Assembly (NCBI GenBank): GCA_902799355.1
Contig: CADCAG010000028.1
Location: forward strand, 1-64,000
Reading direction: 5' to 3'
Source of the DNA: an uncultured Bacteroidales bacterium
Lineage (GTDB): Bacteria > Bacteroidota > Bacteroidia > Bacteroidales > Bacteroidaceae
Length of the DNA stretch: 64,000 nucleotides
Shown: positions 7,254 to 15,646 of the stretch, piece by piece
Layout: the number at the start of each line of letters is the position of its first letter
Numbering within the stretch: position 1 is the first letter of the stretch
The notes under the pieces: generated by a model
Seen by the model: only the letters and a program-made list of their open reading frames with translations
What the model was told of the DNA's origin: nothing
Databases searched by the model: none
Position numbers and translations under genes: made by a program

Positions 7254-8489
7254 TTATTTAATGATTACTTTCTTTCCGTTCTTGATGTACAGTCCTTTTT
7301 GAGGATTCAGCACCTTTTGGCCTGCAATACTGTAGTACTCGCCTTTGTCTTCTGACATCAAACTTCTGACATCAGCAATGCCCGTTGTCTCGTCACTAAT
7401 CATGATATGAGCAGCAGCTCCTTCAACACTCGTCAGCACATCTGCCAGTTCGAAGTATCCACGGAAAGCCTTCATCTTCGTTGAGCCATTAGAATAGTAG
7501 AACTTGTCATTGCTTACAAAGAGATCCTCCTCAGGTACTGTTGTATTCGCCACATATGTACCAATAAAGTATCCACGAGTAGCTTTATTTTTTCCCACCT
7601 GCGTAAACGGCTCATCCTCAGGATCAATGTCCACGCCATCAACAGTAAAGCCTTCCTCTGCAGTAATAGCATTAGCAACCTTAATTAGATATGGATGGTT
7701 AGCTTCCATTGCTGTTACAGGACTGAAAACAATAGTGATGCCAACGATGTCACCTGTTCCTGGATCCTCTGTTGAGCTCCAGCTGGTGAAGGACTTCACC
7801 TCTACACCATCACCGAAAGCCGCAGTCAATTTCTCAGCAGTAATGGCAAACGGCAGACAGATGGTGCTCCAACTGTTGGCCTTGATACTACGCTTTACCC
7901 TGACATTTACGCCATTGGCTGCAGCGGGAGCAACAGTCGAGGTCTCGTCGAGGACAGTATAGGCAGCAGCTCCAATTGTCAACGTTGTTTCAAGACTCTC
8001 CGTCTCATAGAAATTACTAATATCCGTCTCCGTCAGCTTCATATTCTTCAAGAATACAGGATAGTTGCCATTCGCCACTCCACCATCAATGTTGATGGTC
8101 AGCGTAGCAATCTCGCCATCCGTACCTGTGAACGTTTCATCTGCCATTGAACCACAAAGGAAACGAATAGAGCCATCAGTCTGCTCACTCAATGTCAGAG
8201 AGTGTTCGTCTTCATCTGGCAAACGGCTTTCTGTCAGTGAAGCCAGAATTTTTCCCTTTGCACTCTTTGCTGCTGTCACACCTTCAGGCAAGAATAGGTC
8301 AAATTGGAAACCACGGATTGCTGCCGAGTTTTTCATTTTAATAGACATCTGCACCTGAGTACCAGCGGCAGCATTGAATGGCTCAACATAGATAATGTTG
8401 TCCATTGTGGTGATGTCTGTGTTTGTCGCTTTCATCATGCCCGCATATCCTAAGCAAAGCATGAGAATTGGAATCATGAACTTTTTCAT
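7254..8489 (-). CDS. secreted cohesin-like protein with C-terminal sorting-type tail
   Basis: The 411-residue product has a signal peptide (about 1-21) and a cohesin-like beta-sandwich in residues about 23-175 (IRGFQFDLFLPEGV and DEHSLTLSEQ are recognisable). This module is closely similar to the one near the C-terminus of the neighbouring 1168-residue protein. Residues about 180-370 are unassigned beta-rich sequence. The last 30 (YYSIAGQKVLNPQKGLYI, then NGKKVIIK) match a C-terminal tail seen on many secreted Prevotella proteins and resemble a sorting or anchoring signal. It is probably exported to the surface; no enzymatic motif is visible. Confidence 0.65.
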   Translation of the reverse strand: MKKFMIPILMLCLGYAGMMKATNTDITTMDNIIYVEPFNAAAGTQVQMSIKMKNSAAIRGFQFDLFLPEGVTAAKSAKGKILASLTESRLPDEDEHSLTLSEQTDGSIRFLCGSMADETFTGTDGEIATLTINIDGGVANGNYPVFLKNMKLTETDISNFYETESLETTLTIGAAAYTVLDETSTVAPAAANGVNVRVKRSIKANSWSTICLPFAITAEKLTAAFGDGVEVKSFTSWSSTEDPGTGDIVGITIVFSPVTAMEANHPYLIKVANAITAEEGFTVDGVDIDPEDEPFTQVGKNKATRGYFIGTYVANTTVPEEDLFVSNDKFYYSNGSTKMKAFRGYFELADVLTSVEGAAAHIMISDETTGIADVRSLMSEDKGEYYSIAGQKVLNPQKGLYIKNGKKVIIK

Positions 8490-8540
8490 ATTGTTCTGTT
8501 TTTTTATTGTTATTATTTCATTAATGTTGTTATCATTGAA

Positions 8541-11500
8541 TTAGTCTGGATCCACCTCTAGGTTCTCTTCCTCTTCGAAATTCATTACAGGTGCATTGGA
8601 ATTGCTACCATAGATAGAACCAGTCAGGATGATGTTTGCCACACCAATGTAGTCTGATACGTCAATATTTCCATCCACATTAACGTCAGCTGCTTTCAAT
8701 ACAAAGCCTTCAGGCGTATTACCCAAGATATGGTTGGCTATTCCGATATAGTCGCTGACGTCAATCTTCTGGTCACTATTGATATCCCCCAAAGTATAAG
8801 ACTTGATAGTCAGCGTTGACTTTACATAGTCTGTCTGATAGTAATTGTTGATATCAGTTTCCGTCAACTTCATGTTTCTTAGAATGATGGGATAATCACC
8901 ATCACTCATATTCTCTGCTGTCTTCACTGTCAGCGTTGCTATCTCACCGTCATTGCCAGTAAACGTCTCGTCATACAGCGAACCGCAAAGGAAGCGGATT
9001 GCTCCGTCAGACTGCTCACTCAAAGTCAATGAATGCTCGTCATCTTCAGGCAGACGGCCATCGCTCAATGATCCAATAATCTTACCCTTTGCACTCTTCA
9101 CAACTGTTACGCCATCAGGCAGATAGATATCAAACTGGAAGCCACGAATAGCTGTCGAGTTCTTCATCCTGATAGAGAGGTTTATCTGACTGTCAGCGCT
9201 TGCTTCTACCTTATTTAGATAGATAACATTATTCATAGAGCTAATGTCAGTGTCAGGATCAGCTACAGGTGGGTCTTCTGGATTAGGATCATCACCACCA
9301 GGATTGGGATCATCTGGTGTTACAGGTGTAGCTCCAGTCAAGTAAGGATAGCCTGTTCCGTCAGAAATCTTCCAAATGTTGGTAAAGTCCCAGTCTAACT
9401 CCTGATATGTTGCCTTCGTTGTCAACTCTGCAGCCGTCTTACCCGTACCATTAAAGATATCGTCATAAACTTTCTGAGAGACGTCATTCCGCGATACTTG
9501 CATCGTCTTCAGTGCATAGTTGTTCATCTCTGGAGCTGGTGCTCCATTCTTGATACCACCTATAATACGCTGTCCATAACCACCACTCTGCTGTTGCTGC
9601 TGCGACTCATAGATAACCTCTAACTTATTGTTCATTGCCACGCAGTTGCTTACTACAGCATCAGTTCCGTCATTATAACCTATGATACCTGCGGCATAGT
9701 TGTTGCTGTGCAGATTGCCGCTGGCGAAGCATTTGTCTACCAAGCCATAGTTATAGGCTACCACACCTGCTGCATTATACGAAGAGGTGACTACTGCCGT
9801 GCTATAGCTATTGGTCAGCGTTCCTTGGTTCTTGCCTATCAGTCCGCCAACATACGACTCGCTTCCCGTACCTGTCAGCGTTCCTTCCGTAAAGCACTGG
9901 TCAATAGTTCCACCTGTCGTTTCGCCTACCAAACCGCCAACGTAAGACGTGGCTAATGTGGTGTTGATAGTCACATTTGCCTGACATTTAGAAATCGTTC
10001 CGCCATCAAACAGACCAACCATACCACCGACTGGTGTACCATCAGCCACAGTTCCTTCTACGCTACAGTTCTCTATCGTGCCGTTTATCATCTTACCAAT
10101 CAGTATGCCTGTGTTTGCACCACCCTTAACCTGCTTGTTCTTAGCAGTCTTCACCGTCAGGTTCTTGATAGTACCATTAGCGAAACAAGAGAAGAGACCC
10201 GTATTATCTCTCGTTGAGTTACTCCACAATCCTGTAACCTTATGTCCGCTACCGTCGTAGTGAATAGTCTCACTGCCTTCACGACCAATGGATTGCCAAC
10301 CCTCGGTAGGACTAAACTCGCTGATATAATCCATTAGGTCAATATCGTTCATCTGCTTATAGTAGCCTCTGCGGTAAACCTGCGTAAGGTCAGCAGCAGT
10401 ATACACCTGATAGGGATCAGCCTCTGTGCCTTTACCAAGATAAGCAACGGTCTCAGTGGTATAATAAGACATCTCCTTATCCTCTGCTTTTGCTGATATG
10501 CGCACCTCGTGTCCAGCTTGCAAAGGACTAACAGTAAATGAGAAGTTATTACCGCTACTTACCTTCTCCTGCTTTTCTCCGTCAATCTCCAATGTCACAG
10601 TGCCACCATCCACACACTTTCCGCTGATAGTCGTTGCACTGGAGACTACCTGCGAGGTAATAACAGGTGGAGCCGTCTGTGTCTTCATATAGGGGTAGCA
10701 CTCTGTTTCCTGAATAGCCCAAACATCTGTAAAATCCCAACCCATACCGATATAAGTAGCTTTCAGCTTAAGGGTCGATGCACTCACGCCAGTACCATTC
10801 TGCTCATTATCCGTCACATCTTGGGCAACACCAGCACTTACAATGATTGCCCTATTCCATGCTTTGTTCTCGTTGGCCGTTCCCATTTCACCAAAGGAAT
10901 CGTACTGACCTTTTTCTCCATATATTCTACCAACGTTACCTACTGTTGCCCTTATGGAAGTATTCATTGCAACATTAGCTTTTAAACGTGCTGGGCGATA
11001 TTCCTGTGTTTTATTGCTAAAATACCACCAATAACCTTCTATTTTTCCTACTAATCCTCCTACAATATTTGCTCCACTAATAATGGTATTAGCATAACAT
11101 TTACGAGCCTCTCCTTGATATAGATATCCCACCAAGCCACCTACTTCTTCATTGCCAAAAACAGTGCCACTAACATAGCAATCAGTTAGAGTCGTATATT
11201 GACCATTCAACTCTCCGATTATACCACCGACTCGGTTTCCAGAAGCTACGACATATGCTACTGCGTAGGAATTTGTAATATCAGACGATGTCTTTCCACA
11301 AATACCTCCGACTCTATTATTGCCAGTAACATTACCACAGAAGTTGGTATTCGTGATATTTCCACTGTCATTTCCAGCAATACCGCCAACATAATCATCT
11401 CCATTAACATTGCCTCGAACATGACAAGATGTAATCGAGGCACTACCGTTGCCATATACTCCTCCAACAAAATTTTTACCCGTAGTATTATTGCATACAA

Positions 11501-12047
11501 CTCTACATTCAGATATTGAACCTCCATTAACGCCAACAATTCCGCCAACGTAAACACTACTACCTATAACTTCGTCTGATGTCACCTGACATCCATTAAT
11601 GATAGTACTGGCACAATAACCCGATATTATTCCTACATTAGATTTTCCCTTAATAGAGTTAGCATTAATGGTAAGGTCTTTAATCATCGCCCCATCTGTT
11701 TTTGCAAACAATCCCACATAATCGGTATTGGGTCTGTTTATCCAAAAGCCAGAAATAGTTTTACAGTTACCATCCAATACGCCTTTAAAAGGAGTAGAGG
11801 AAGTACCTATTGGCATCCAACCTTGTGTCGACCATTCATCCTCGATAAATTCCTCCACATTGATGTTTGCCATCAACTTAAAGTACACACCACTTTGATT
11901 CAGATAATTACGCATCTGATTCAAGTGAATCGGATTCAAAATCAGATAAGGATCATTCTCGGTTCCAGACCCTGATCCACTAAACTGAGCAAACGTAGTT
12001 GCTGCGCAGCATAGGAACATTGCTGCTAAGGTTAGTAATCGTTTCAT
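8541..12047 (-). CDS. secreted GLUG-repeat protein with cohesin-like and dockerin-like modules
   Basis: The 1168-residue product has a signal peptide (1-20, cut near TTFAQ). Two blocks of GLUG-type repeats (VGGIVG, VGGLVG, AGIIGY) lie at about 130-340 and 610-790 and should form a beta-helix-like stalk. After a Pro/Asp linker (about 915-932) comes a cohesin-like module (about 932-1085) and then a dockerin-like pair of calcium loops: LGDINSDQKIDVSDYIG and AADVNVDGNIDVSDYIG (about 1086-1143). Such a pair normally docks onto a cohesin. It likely acts as an adhesin or scaffold at the cell surface. The downstream gene encodes a second copy of the cohesin-like module. No catalytic domain is visible. 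Confidence 0.75.
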   Translation of the reverse strand: MKRLLTLAAMFLCCAATTFAQFSGSGSGTENDPYLILNPIHLNQMRNYLNQSGVYFKLMANINVEEFIEDEWSTQGWMPIGTSSTPFKGVLDGNCKTISGFWINRPNTDYVGLFAKTDGAMIKDLTINANSIKGKSNVGIISGYCASTIINGCQVTSDEVIGSSVYVGGIVGVNGGSISECRVVCNNTTGKNFVGGVYGNGSASITSCHVRGNVNGDDYVGGIAGNDSGNITNTNFCGNVTGNNRVGGICGKTSSDITNSYAVAYVVASGNRVGGIIGELNGQYTTLTDCYVSGTVFGNEEVGGLVGYLYQGEARKCYANTIISGANIVGGLVGKIEGYWWYFSNKTQEYRPARLKANVAMNTSIRATVGNVGRIYGEKGQYDSFGEMGTANENKAWNRAIIVSAGVAQDVTDNEQNGTGVSASTLKLKATYIGMGWDFTDVWAIQETECYPYMKTQTAPPVITSQVVSSATTISGKCVDGGTVTLEIDGEKQEKVSSGNNFSFTVSPLQAGHEVRISAKAEDKEMSYYTTETVAYLGKGTEADPYQVYTAADLTQVYRRGYYKQMNDIDLMDYISEFSPTEGWQSIGREGSETIHYDGSGHKVTGLWSNSTRDNTGLFSCFANGTIKNLTVKTAKNKQVKGGANTGILIGKMINGTIENCSVEGTVADGTPVGGMVGLFDGGTISKCQANVTINTTLATSYVGGLVGETTGGTIDQCFTEGTLTGTGSESYVGGLIGKNQGTLTNSYSTAVVTSSYNAAGVVAYNYGLVDKCFASGNLHSNNYAAGIIGYNDGTDAVVSNCVAMNNKLEVIYESQQQQQSGGYGQRIIGGIKNGAPAPEMNNYALKTMQVSRNDVSQKVYDDIFNGTGKTAAELTTKATYQELDWDFTNIWKISDGTGYPYLTGATPVTPDDPNPGGDDPNPEDPPVADPDTDISSMNNVIYLNKVEASADSQINLSIRMKNSTAIRGFQFDIYLPDGVTVVKSAKGKIIGSLSDGRLPEDDEHSLTLSEQSDGAIRFLCGSLYDETFTGNDGEIATLTVKTAENMSDGDYPIILRNMKLTETDINNYYQTDYVKSTLTIKSYTLGDINSDQKIDVSDYIGIANHILGNTPEGFVLKAADVNVDGNIDVSDYIGVANIILTGSIYGSNSNAPVMNFEEEENLEVDPD

Positions 12048-12052
12048 AATGC

Positions 12053-12286
12053 CTATATTAATTCGTCCTTTTTCTCATCCAGCCTGTTTATTGCATTCTC
12101 AATTGCATTTCTGTTTATTGAACATATAGCCATGAACGTCTTAAACAAGGCAACTCTCTCCACAGTTATTGAAACCGTTAGACACACACGATTTTCAACT
12201 TCATCAATAAAATAATCTTTCACGAAAACAGGATTATAATTTGCTAAGTTTCTCCAATTTTCCAATAATTCCCTGATTTCTTCCAT
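12053..12286 (-). CDS. small hypothetical protein
   Basis: From the ATG at 12286 the frame encodes 77 residues starting MEEIRELLENWRNLAN, with no signal peptide and no family I recognise. The frame is open further upstream to 12331 (92 residues), but the extension looks less like coding sequence. Its stop is 5 nt before the start of the large GLUG-repeat gene, which suggests coupling. Being short and lower in GC than its neighbours, it may be a translated leader rather than a functional protein. Confidence 0.4.
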   Translation of the reverse strand: MEEIRELLENWRNLANYNPVFVKDYFIDEVENRVCLTVSITVERVALFKTFMAICSINRNAIENAINRLDEKKDELI

Positions 12287-12363
12287 AAGACTTACGATTT
12301 CAATAGCCAACAAACACCCCGAAGTCGGCAATTATCAACTAGTTTTAGGTTTGCTTATGATAC

Positions 12364-12637
12364 AAAAAAGGCGTAGGTGTCTGTTCTTCTGCCCATCCTG
12401 GACTCGTAGGCTCTCGCATTGCCCTCATCACACAGGATAGACAACGCCAGTTAGCCCACGCCAGCACGGACTATATAATATAAGGTATATAGAAACGCAC
12501 CACGCAGACGCCTCGTTGTCATCTGTCTGCTGTGATGATAGGAATTTGCGAGATTCACGAGTCACAACGACAGACGTTCGAAAACGTCTTTCTCATAAAA
12601 TAAGACCGCCCGCTTTACCCCTTAGGGCTAACAAGCG
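12364..12637 (-). ncRNA. structured RNA of about 270 nt (6S-like rod or leader RNA)
   Basis: On the minus strand a promoter motif is followed by a series of nested perfect stems: 12557-12563 with 12401-12407, 12548-12553 with 12412-12417, 12531-12537 with 12426-12432, 12514-12520 with 12440-12446, and a tip hairpin 12486-12492 with 12471-12477. Between the fourth stem and the tip is a G-rich bubble of about 21 by 24 nt that cannot pair. A 7-bp hairpin with a UUCG loop (12572-12589) lies nearer the 5' end, and six U residues follow at 12369-12364. The rod-and-bubble plan resembles 6S RNA. It could also be a leader or attenuator of the secreted-protein operon downstream. It lacks the signature sequences of tmRNA, RNase P RNA and SRP RNA. 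Confidence 0.5.
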
Positions 12638-12643
12638 ATGTTG

Positions 12644-12675
12644 CAAAGATATAGAATAAAATTGTAACTTCCAAA
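12644..12675 (-). promoter_or_regulatory. promoter of the structured RNA and secreted-protein operon
   Basis: On the minus strand TTTG (12675-12672) and TATCTTTG (12651-12644) match the -33 and -7 elements with a 20-nt spacer. Transcription would begin near 12637. Confidence 0.6.
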
Positions 12676-12769
12676 TAATTTAAAGAAAAAGTATGAATCA
12701 AGGAACTGATACCTGATCTGTTTGGATATTTATGCGGTTATTGTTTTGAAGACCTGTAAATTTTGTGAT

Positions 12770-13107
12770 AGAGACTGACAGACTGACAAAATGCCGATAA
12801 ATAAAGGGCTTGCAGTCTGTTTTTGAGACTGACAGAGACTGACAAGACTGACGGCCAAGCGAGCTTAAATTCTAACGGAATACATTGTCTAGATAATCCT
12901 TTGAATTCTCTAGAGAATTTTCCGTGGATCAGTTGTATACGACTGAAATTCTCTAGAGAATTTGTCGTTTCTATAGCTAATATGCGCAAAAGTATAGCTG
13001 ATTTCTAGAGAAAATGTTGTCAGTCTTGTCAGTCTCTAAAAGACTGTCAATAGACTGCAAACGCCCTGTACATGGGGCCTTTGTCAGTCTGGCAGTCTTG
13101 TTCAGCC
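12770..13107. repeat. composite intergenic repeat with inverted GACTGACA-type arms
   Basis: The left arm (12770-12855) is built from repeats of GACTGACA; the right arm (13019-13105) carries the reverse complement TGTCAGTC several times. Between them lie two exact palindromes, AATTCTCTAGAGAATT (12904-12919) and AAATTCTCTAGAGAATTT (12946-12963), and a shorter relative at 13002-13013. Frames of 61 and 83 codons cross it, but their sequence only reflects the repeats. It looks like a non-coding MITE-like or BIME-like element. Confidence 0.6.
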
Positions 13108-13151
13108 GTTATAATCAAGAAAAATGCCTTCACATTCACGTATAACGTACA

Positions 13152-13294
13152 GTCACGCCTAATACACACATATACAGCACGTTAGGCGTGACGGTGACAG
13201 CTGGTATAATGCTAATACAGCAACGAGACAGCTGTACCTGTTCGCGGCTACAGCTGTCTCGTTCTTGGGAATAGCTAATACAACGCTGTATTAG
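13152..13294. repeat. three inverted repeats: GTCACGCCTAA, AACGAGACAGCTGTA and CTAATACA hairpins
   Basis: GTCACGCCTAA (13152-13162) pairs with 13182-13192. AACGAGACAGCTGTA (13222-13236) pairs with 13249-13263 over 15 bp. CTAATACA (13275-13282) pairs with 13287-13294 directly after the aquaporin stop and may serve as its terminator. The first two have relatives at 48294-48330 and 47982-48052. Confidence 0.65.
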
Positions 13295-13296
13295 GC

Positions 13297-13971
13297 TTAT
13301 TTGCTGGGCTCAATCATCTTCCAGATGCAGGCAGCAAGGGCGCCACCAACAAATGGGCCGACGATGAAGATCCACAGGTTAACCAGTGCGGTGCCACCCT
13401 GGAAGATGGCAGGAGCCAGTGAACGGGCGGGGTTCACAGAGGTACCTGTATAGCGGATGCAGACGAGGTGGACGAGTACCAGGCTCAGACCGATAGCCAG
13501 ACCAGCGAAGTTGTTGGTAGCACCATTGGTCTTAGCGGTAGCACCCAGTACGACGAGTACGAAGACGCAGGTGAAGATGATCTCTGCGAGCAGTCCGCCG
13601 AGCATCGATACGTTAGCCTGCAGGTCGTTGGCTCCCGTTCCCTCCAGTCCAGGAACATTGGCTGTCAGCACATACAGCAGGGCACTGCCGATGAATGCGC
13701 CGATGCACTGGAAGACGATGTACATGGCACCCTCTTTGGCATCCATACGTCCGGCAATGATGCAACCCAGCGTGATGGCGGGATTGATGTGGCAACCAGA
13801 GATGCCTCCGATGGTGTATGCCATTGCTACTACTGCCAAGCCAAAGGCGAAGGCGGTACCTACCACTGCGGGAATGTTGTTTACAGGATCACAACCTAGA
13901 CTGACTGCTACGCCGCAGCCCATGAGTACGAGCACCATGGTGCCCACCATTTCTGCTAAATACTTTTTCAT
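13297..13971 (-). CDS. aqpZ: aquaporin (MIP family channel)
   Basis: The product has 224 residues from the ATG at 13971, close to E. coli AqpZ (231). Six membrane segments are visible together with both half-helix motifs: INPAITLG in the first half and VNPARSLAP in the second. It should conduct water across the inner membrane. The more upstream in-frame ATG at 14154 lies before the promoter box at 14026-14019 and inside the adjacent GH43 gene, so the shorter form is chosen. The aromatic/arginine filter residues fit a water channel better than a glycerol facilitator, but this is not certain. Confidence 0.92.
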   Translation of the reverse strand: MKKYLAEMVGTMVLVLMGCGVAVSLGCDPVNNIPAVVGTAFAFGLAVVAMAYTIGGISGCHINPAITLGCIIAGRMDAKEGAMYIVFQCIGAFIGSALLYVLTANVPGLEGTGANDLQANVSMLGGLLAEIIFTCVFVLVVLGATAKTNGATNNFAGLAIGLSLVLVHLVCIRYTGTSVNPARSLAPAIFQGGTALVNLWIFIVGPFVGGALAACIWKMIEPSK

Positions 13972-14018
13972 GTTGTTAATAGTTTTAGTGGTTAATAAAT
14001 ATGTGTTATAATTGCTTG

Positions 14019-14026
14019 CAAATATA
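14019..14026 (-). promoter_or_regulatory. -7 box of the aquaporin gene
   Basis: Minus-strand TATATTTG fits TAnnTTTG and lies 48 nt before the start codon, giving an inferred leader of about 40 nt. Confidence 0.55.
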
Positions 14027-14068
14027 CTATAATATTTTGAAAGTTGCAAGTATTTTTGACAAAAAATA

Positions 14069-15592
14069 TCAGTTCTCTGTATAATTGAAGTACGAGAAGT
14101 CGGCTGTACCCTCTCCTTCAGCATACATTCCGACGATAGCTCCCGTGAAGCCACCCACGATCTCCGTGCTCAGCAGGGGACAGTCGTGCTCGCTGAGCAG
14201 CTTCCACGACTGGCCTTCGCCAGCATATTCGAAGCGGTACTTGACACCATTGCTGCTGATGCGCAGGCGCACACGACCACTGAGCTGTCCGGAGTCGTCG
14301 CCCATGACCTCGCCCTGAAGGCTCTTGACGGTATAGTTCATCATGACGGCTACGGTGCCCGTCATGTATTTCACCAGGCTGACATCCATGTGTCCGTCGT
14401 TGATCTGATAGACTGTCAGACCTGCCTTACAGCCGAAGCCCAGCGAGTCGGTATCAATCTCCGTCTCCATGGTGAATACGGCGTTCTCCTGACGGCGTCC
14501 CATGAAGGTGGGCTGCTGGTTGTTGGTCAGCGTACCCTCCGAGGCTTGCAGACGGAAGCCATTGCCCAGGCGCTGGTAGTTGGCACGAATGGGGTTCTGG
14601 ATATGAAGCCAGTCGACATCGCGCGTTACCACGTTGCGAGGACGCTGTGGTGCCAAGGTCTTCACCTGCATCAGCGTGTCGACGGGCTGGCCACCATTGA
14701 TGACGGGCCACTCGCCCTTCTTCCACTCCACAGGAGCCAGAAAGGTCTCACGGCCGATATGGTGGTAGGCACCCTCATAGTTGCGATAGGCCAGGAATAC
14801 CACCCACCAGGAACCGTCGGGAGCCTGCACGAAGTCGCCATGACCCGTGCCCTGTACAGACAGGTACTGGCCTGCCAGCGAACAGTTGGTCAACAGCGGA
14901 TTGGCGGGGTTGGCCACATAAGGACCGTCGATCTTCTTGCTGCGGGCAATGGTCAGGCGGTGTGCCATCTCCGTGCCACCCTCCGAGATGAGCAGGTAGT
15001 AGTAGCCATCCTTCTTATAGAGGTGTGGCCCCTCAGGATAGCGGCCACCCGTACCCTGCCACAGCGCCTTGCTCTTGGTGAGCTGCTTGCCCGTCTTGGG
15101 GTCTATCTCGCAGAGCATGATGGTGTTATCGGGGTTCGACACCATGTAGCACTTGTCGCCCTCAAACCACAACGACGGGTCTATGCCTTGCTGTTCCAGC
15201 CAGATGGGTTCACTCCAAGGGCCGGCAGGATTGGTGGCGGTGACCATGAAGTTGCCACCGTTTCCGATATTAGTGGTAATCATATAGTAGATACCGTTGT
15301 TGTAGCGGAGGGTAGGGGCATAGATGCCCTGCCATGAGGTAGCGCCCTGCAGGGGCAGCTGACTGTCACGATCGAGCACGTTACCTATCTGCTGCCAGTT
15401 CACCAAGTCCTTGGAGTGGAAGATGGGCACACCAGGGAAATACTGGAACGACGAGTTGACCAGATAGAAGTCGTCGCCTACCCTGCAAACGCTGGGGTCT
15501 GGGTGAAAACCAGGGATGATAGGGTTGCGTAACTGGGCGTCAGCAACCATTGTGCTGACCACGAGACTAAGGGTTAAGAGTATTTTTTTCAT
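14069..15592 (-). CDS. GH43 beta-xylosidase/arabinofuranosidase with C-terminal beta-sandwich
   Basis: The product has 507 residues with a signal peptide ending in ADAQ. The five-bladed GH43 propeller starts at once: IIPGFHPDPSV holds the catalytic base (Asp about 32), GIDPSLWF the pKa-tuning Asp (about 138) and EGPHLYK the general acid (Glu about 186). After residue about 320 a lectin-like beta-sandwich follows, as in two-domain GH43 enzymes acting on xylan oligosaccharides. It is periplasmic or surface exposed. The start at 15592 is supported by a promoter box 21 nt upstream; the open frame beyond it is antisense to the next gene. It is divergent from the rest of the glycan locus. Confidence 0.88.
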   Translation of the reverse strand: MKKILLTLSLVVSTMVADAQLRNPIIPGFHPDPSVCRVGDDFYLVNSSFQYFPGVPIFHSKDLVNWQQIGNVLDRDSQLPLQGATSWQGIYAPTLRYNNGIYYMITTNIGNGGNFMVTATNPAGPWSEPIWLEQQGIDPSLWFEGDKCYMVSNPDNTIMLCEIDPKTGKQLTKSKALWQGTGGRYPEGPHLYKKDGYYYLLISEGGTEMAHRLTIARSKKIDGPYVANPANPLLTNCSLAGQYLSVQGTGHGDFVQAPDGSWWVVFLAYRNYEGAYHHIGRETFLAPVEWKKGEWPVINGGQPVDTLMQVKTLAPQRPRNVVTRDVDWLHIQNPIRANYQRLGNGFRLQASEGTLTNNQQPTFMGRRQENAVFTMETEIDTDSLGFGCKAGLTVYQINDGHMDVSLVKYMTGTVAVMMNYTVKSLQGEVMGDDSGQLSGRVRLRISSNGVKYRFEYAGEGQSWKLLSEHDCPLLSTEIVGGFTGAIVGMYAEGEGTADFSYFNYTEN

Positions 15593-15612
15593 GTTTTTAG
15601 CGTTAGATGCTG

Positions 15613-15641
15613 CAAAGTTACAAAAAATATTTGTATCTTTG
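15613..15641. promoter_or_regulatory. divergent promoters: TAACTTTG (minus) and TATCTTTG (plus)
   Basis: The minus-strand TAACTTTG (15620-15613) serves the GH43 gene. The plus-strand TATCTTTG (15634-15641) ends only 5 nt before the ATG at 15647, so the plus transcript would be leaderless or nearly so. Confidence 0.55.
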
Positions 15642-15646
15642 CACAC

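Noticed and set aside
12364..12637. tmRNA, RNase P RNA or SRP RNA for the structured RNA
   Set aside because: There is no ANYALAA-type tag frame, no GAGGAAAGUCCGGGC block, and no SRP tetraloop with its conserved internal loop.
12738..13008. Frames of 83 and 61 codons in the GACTGACA repeat element
   Set aside because: Both strands give similar repeat-derived peptides because the element is an inverted repeat; no ribosome-binding or promoter signals were seen.
14186..15337. A 383-codon plus-strand frame opposite the GH43 gene
   Set aside because: The GH43 catalytic residues lie on the other strand and codon bias supports that strand only.
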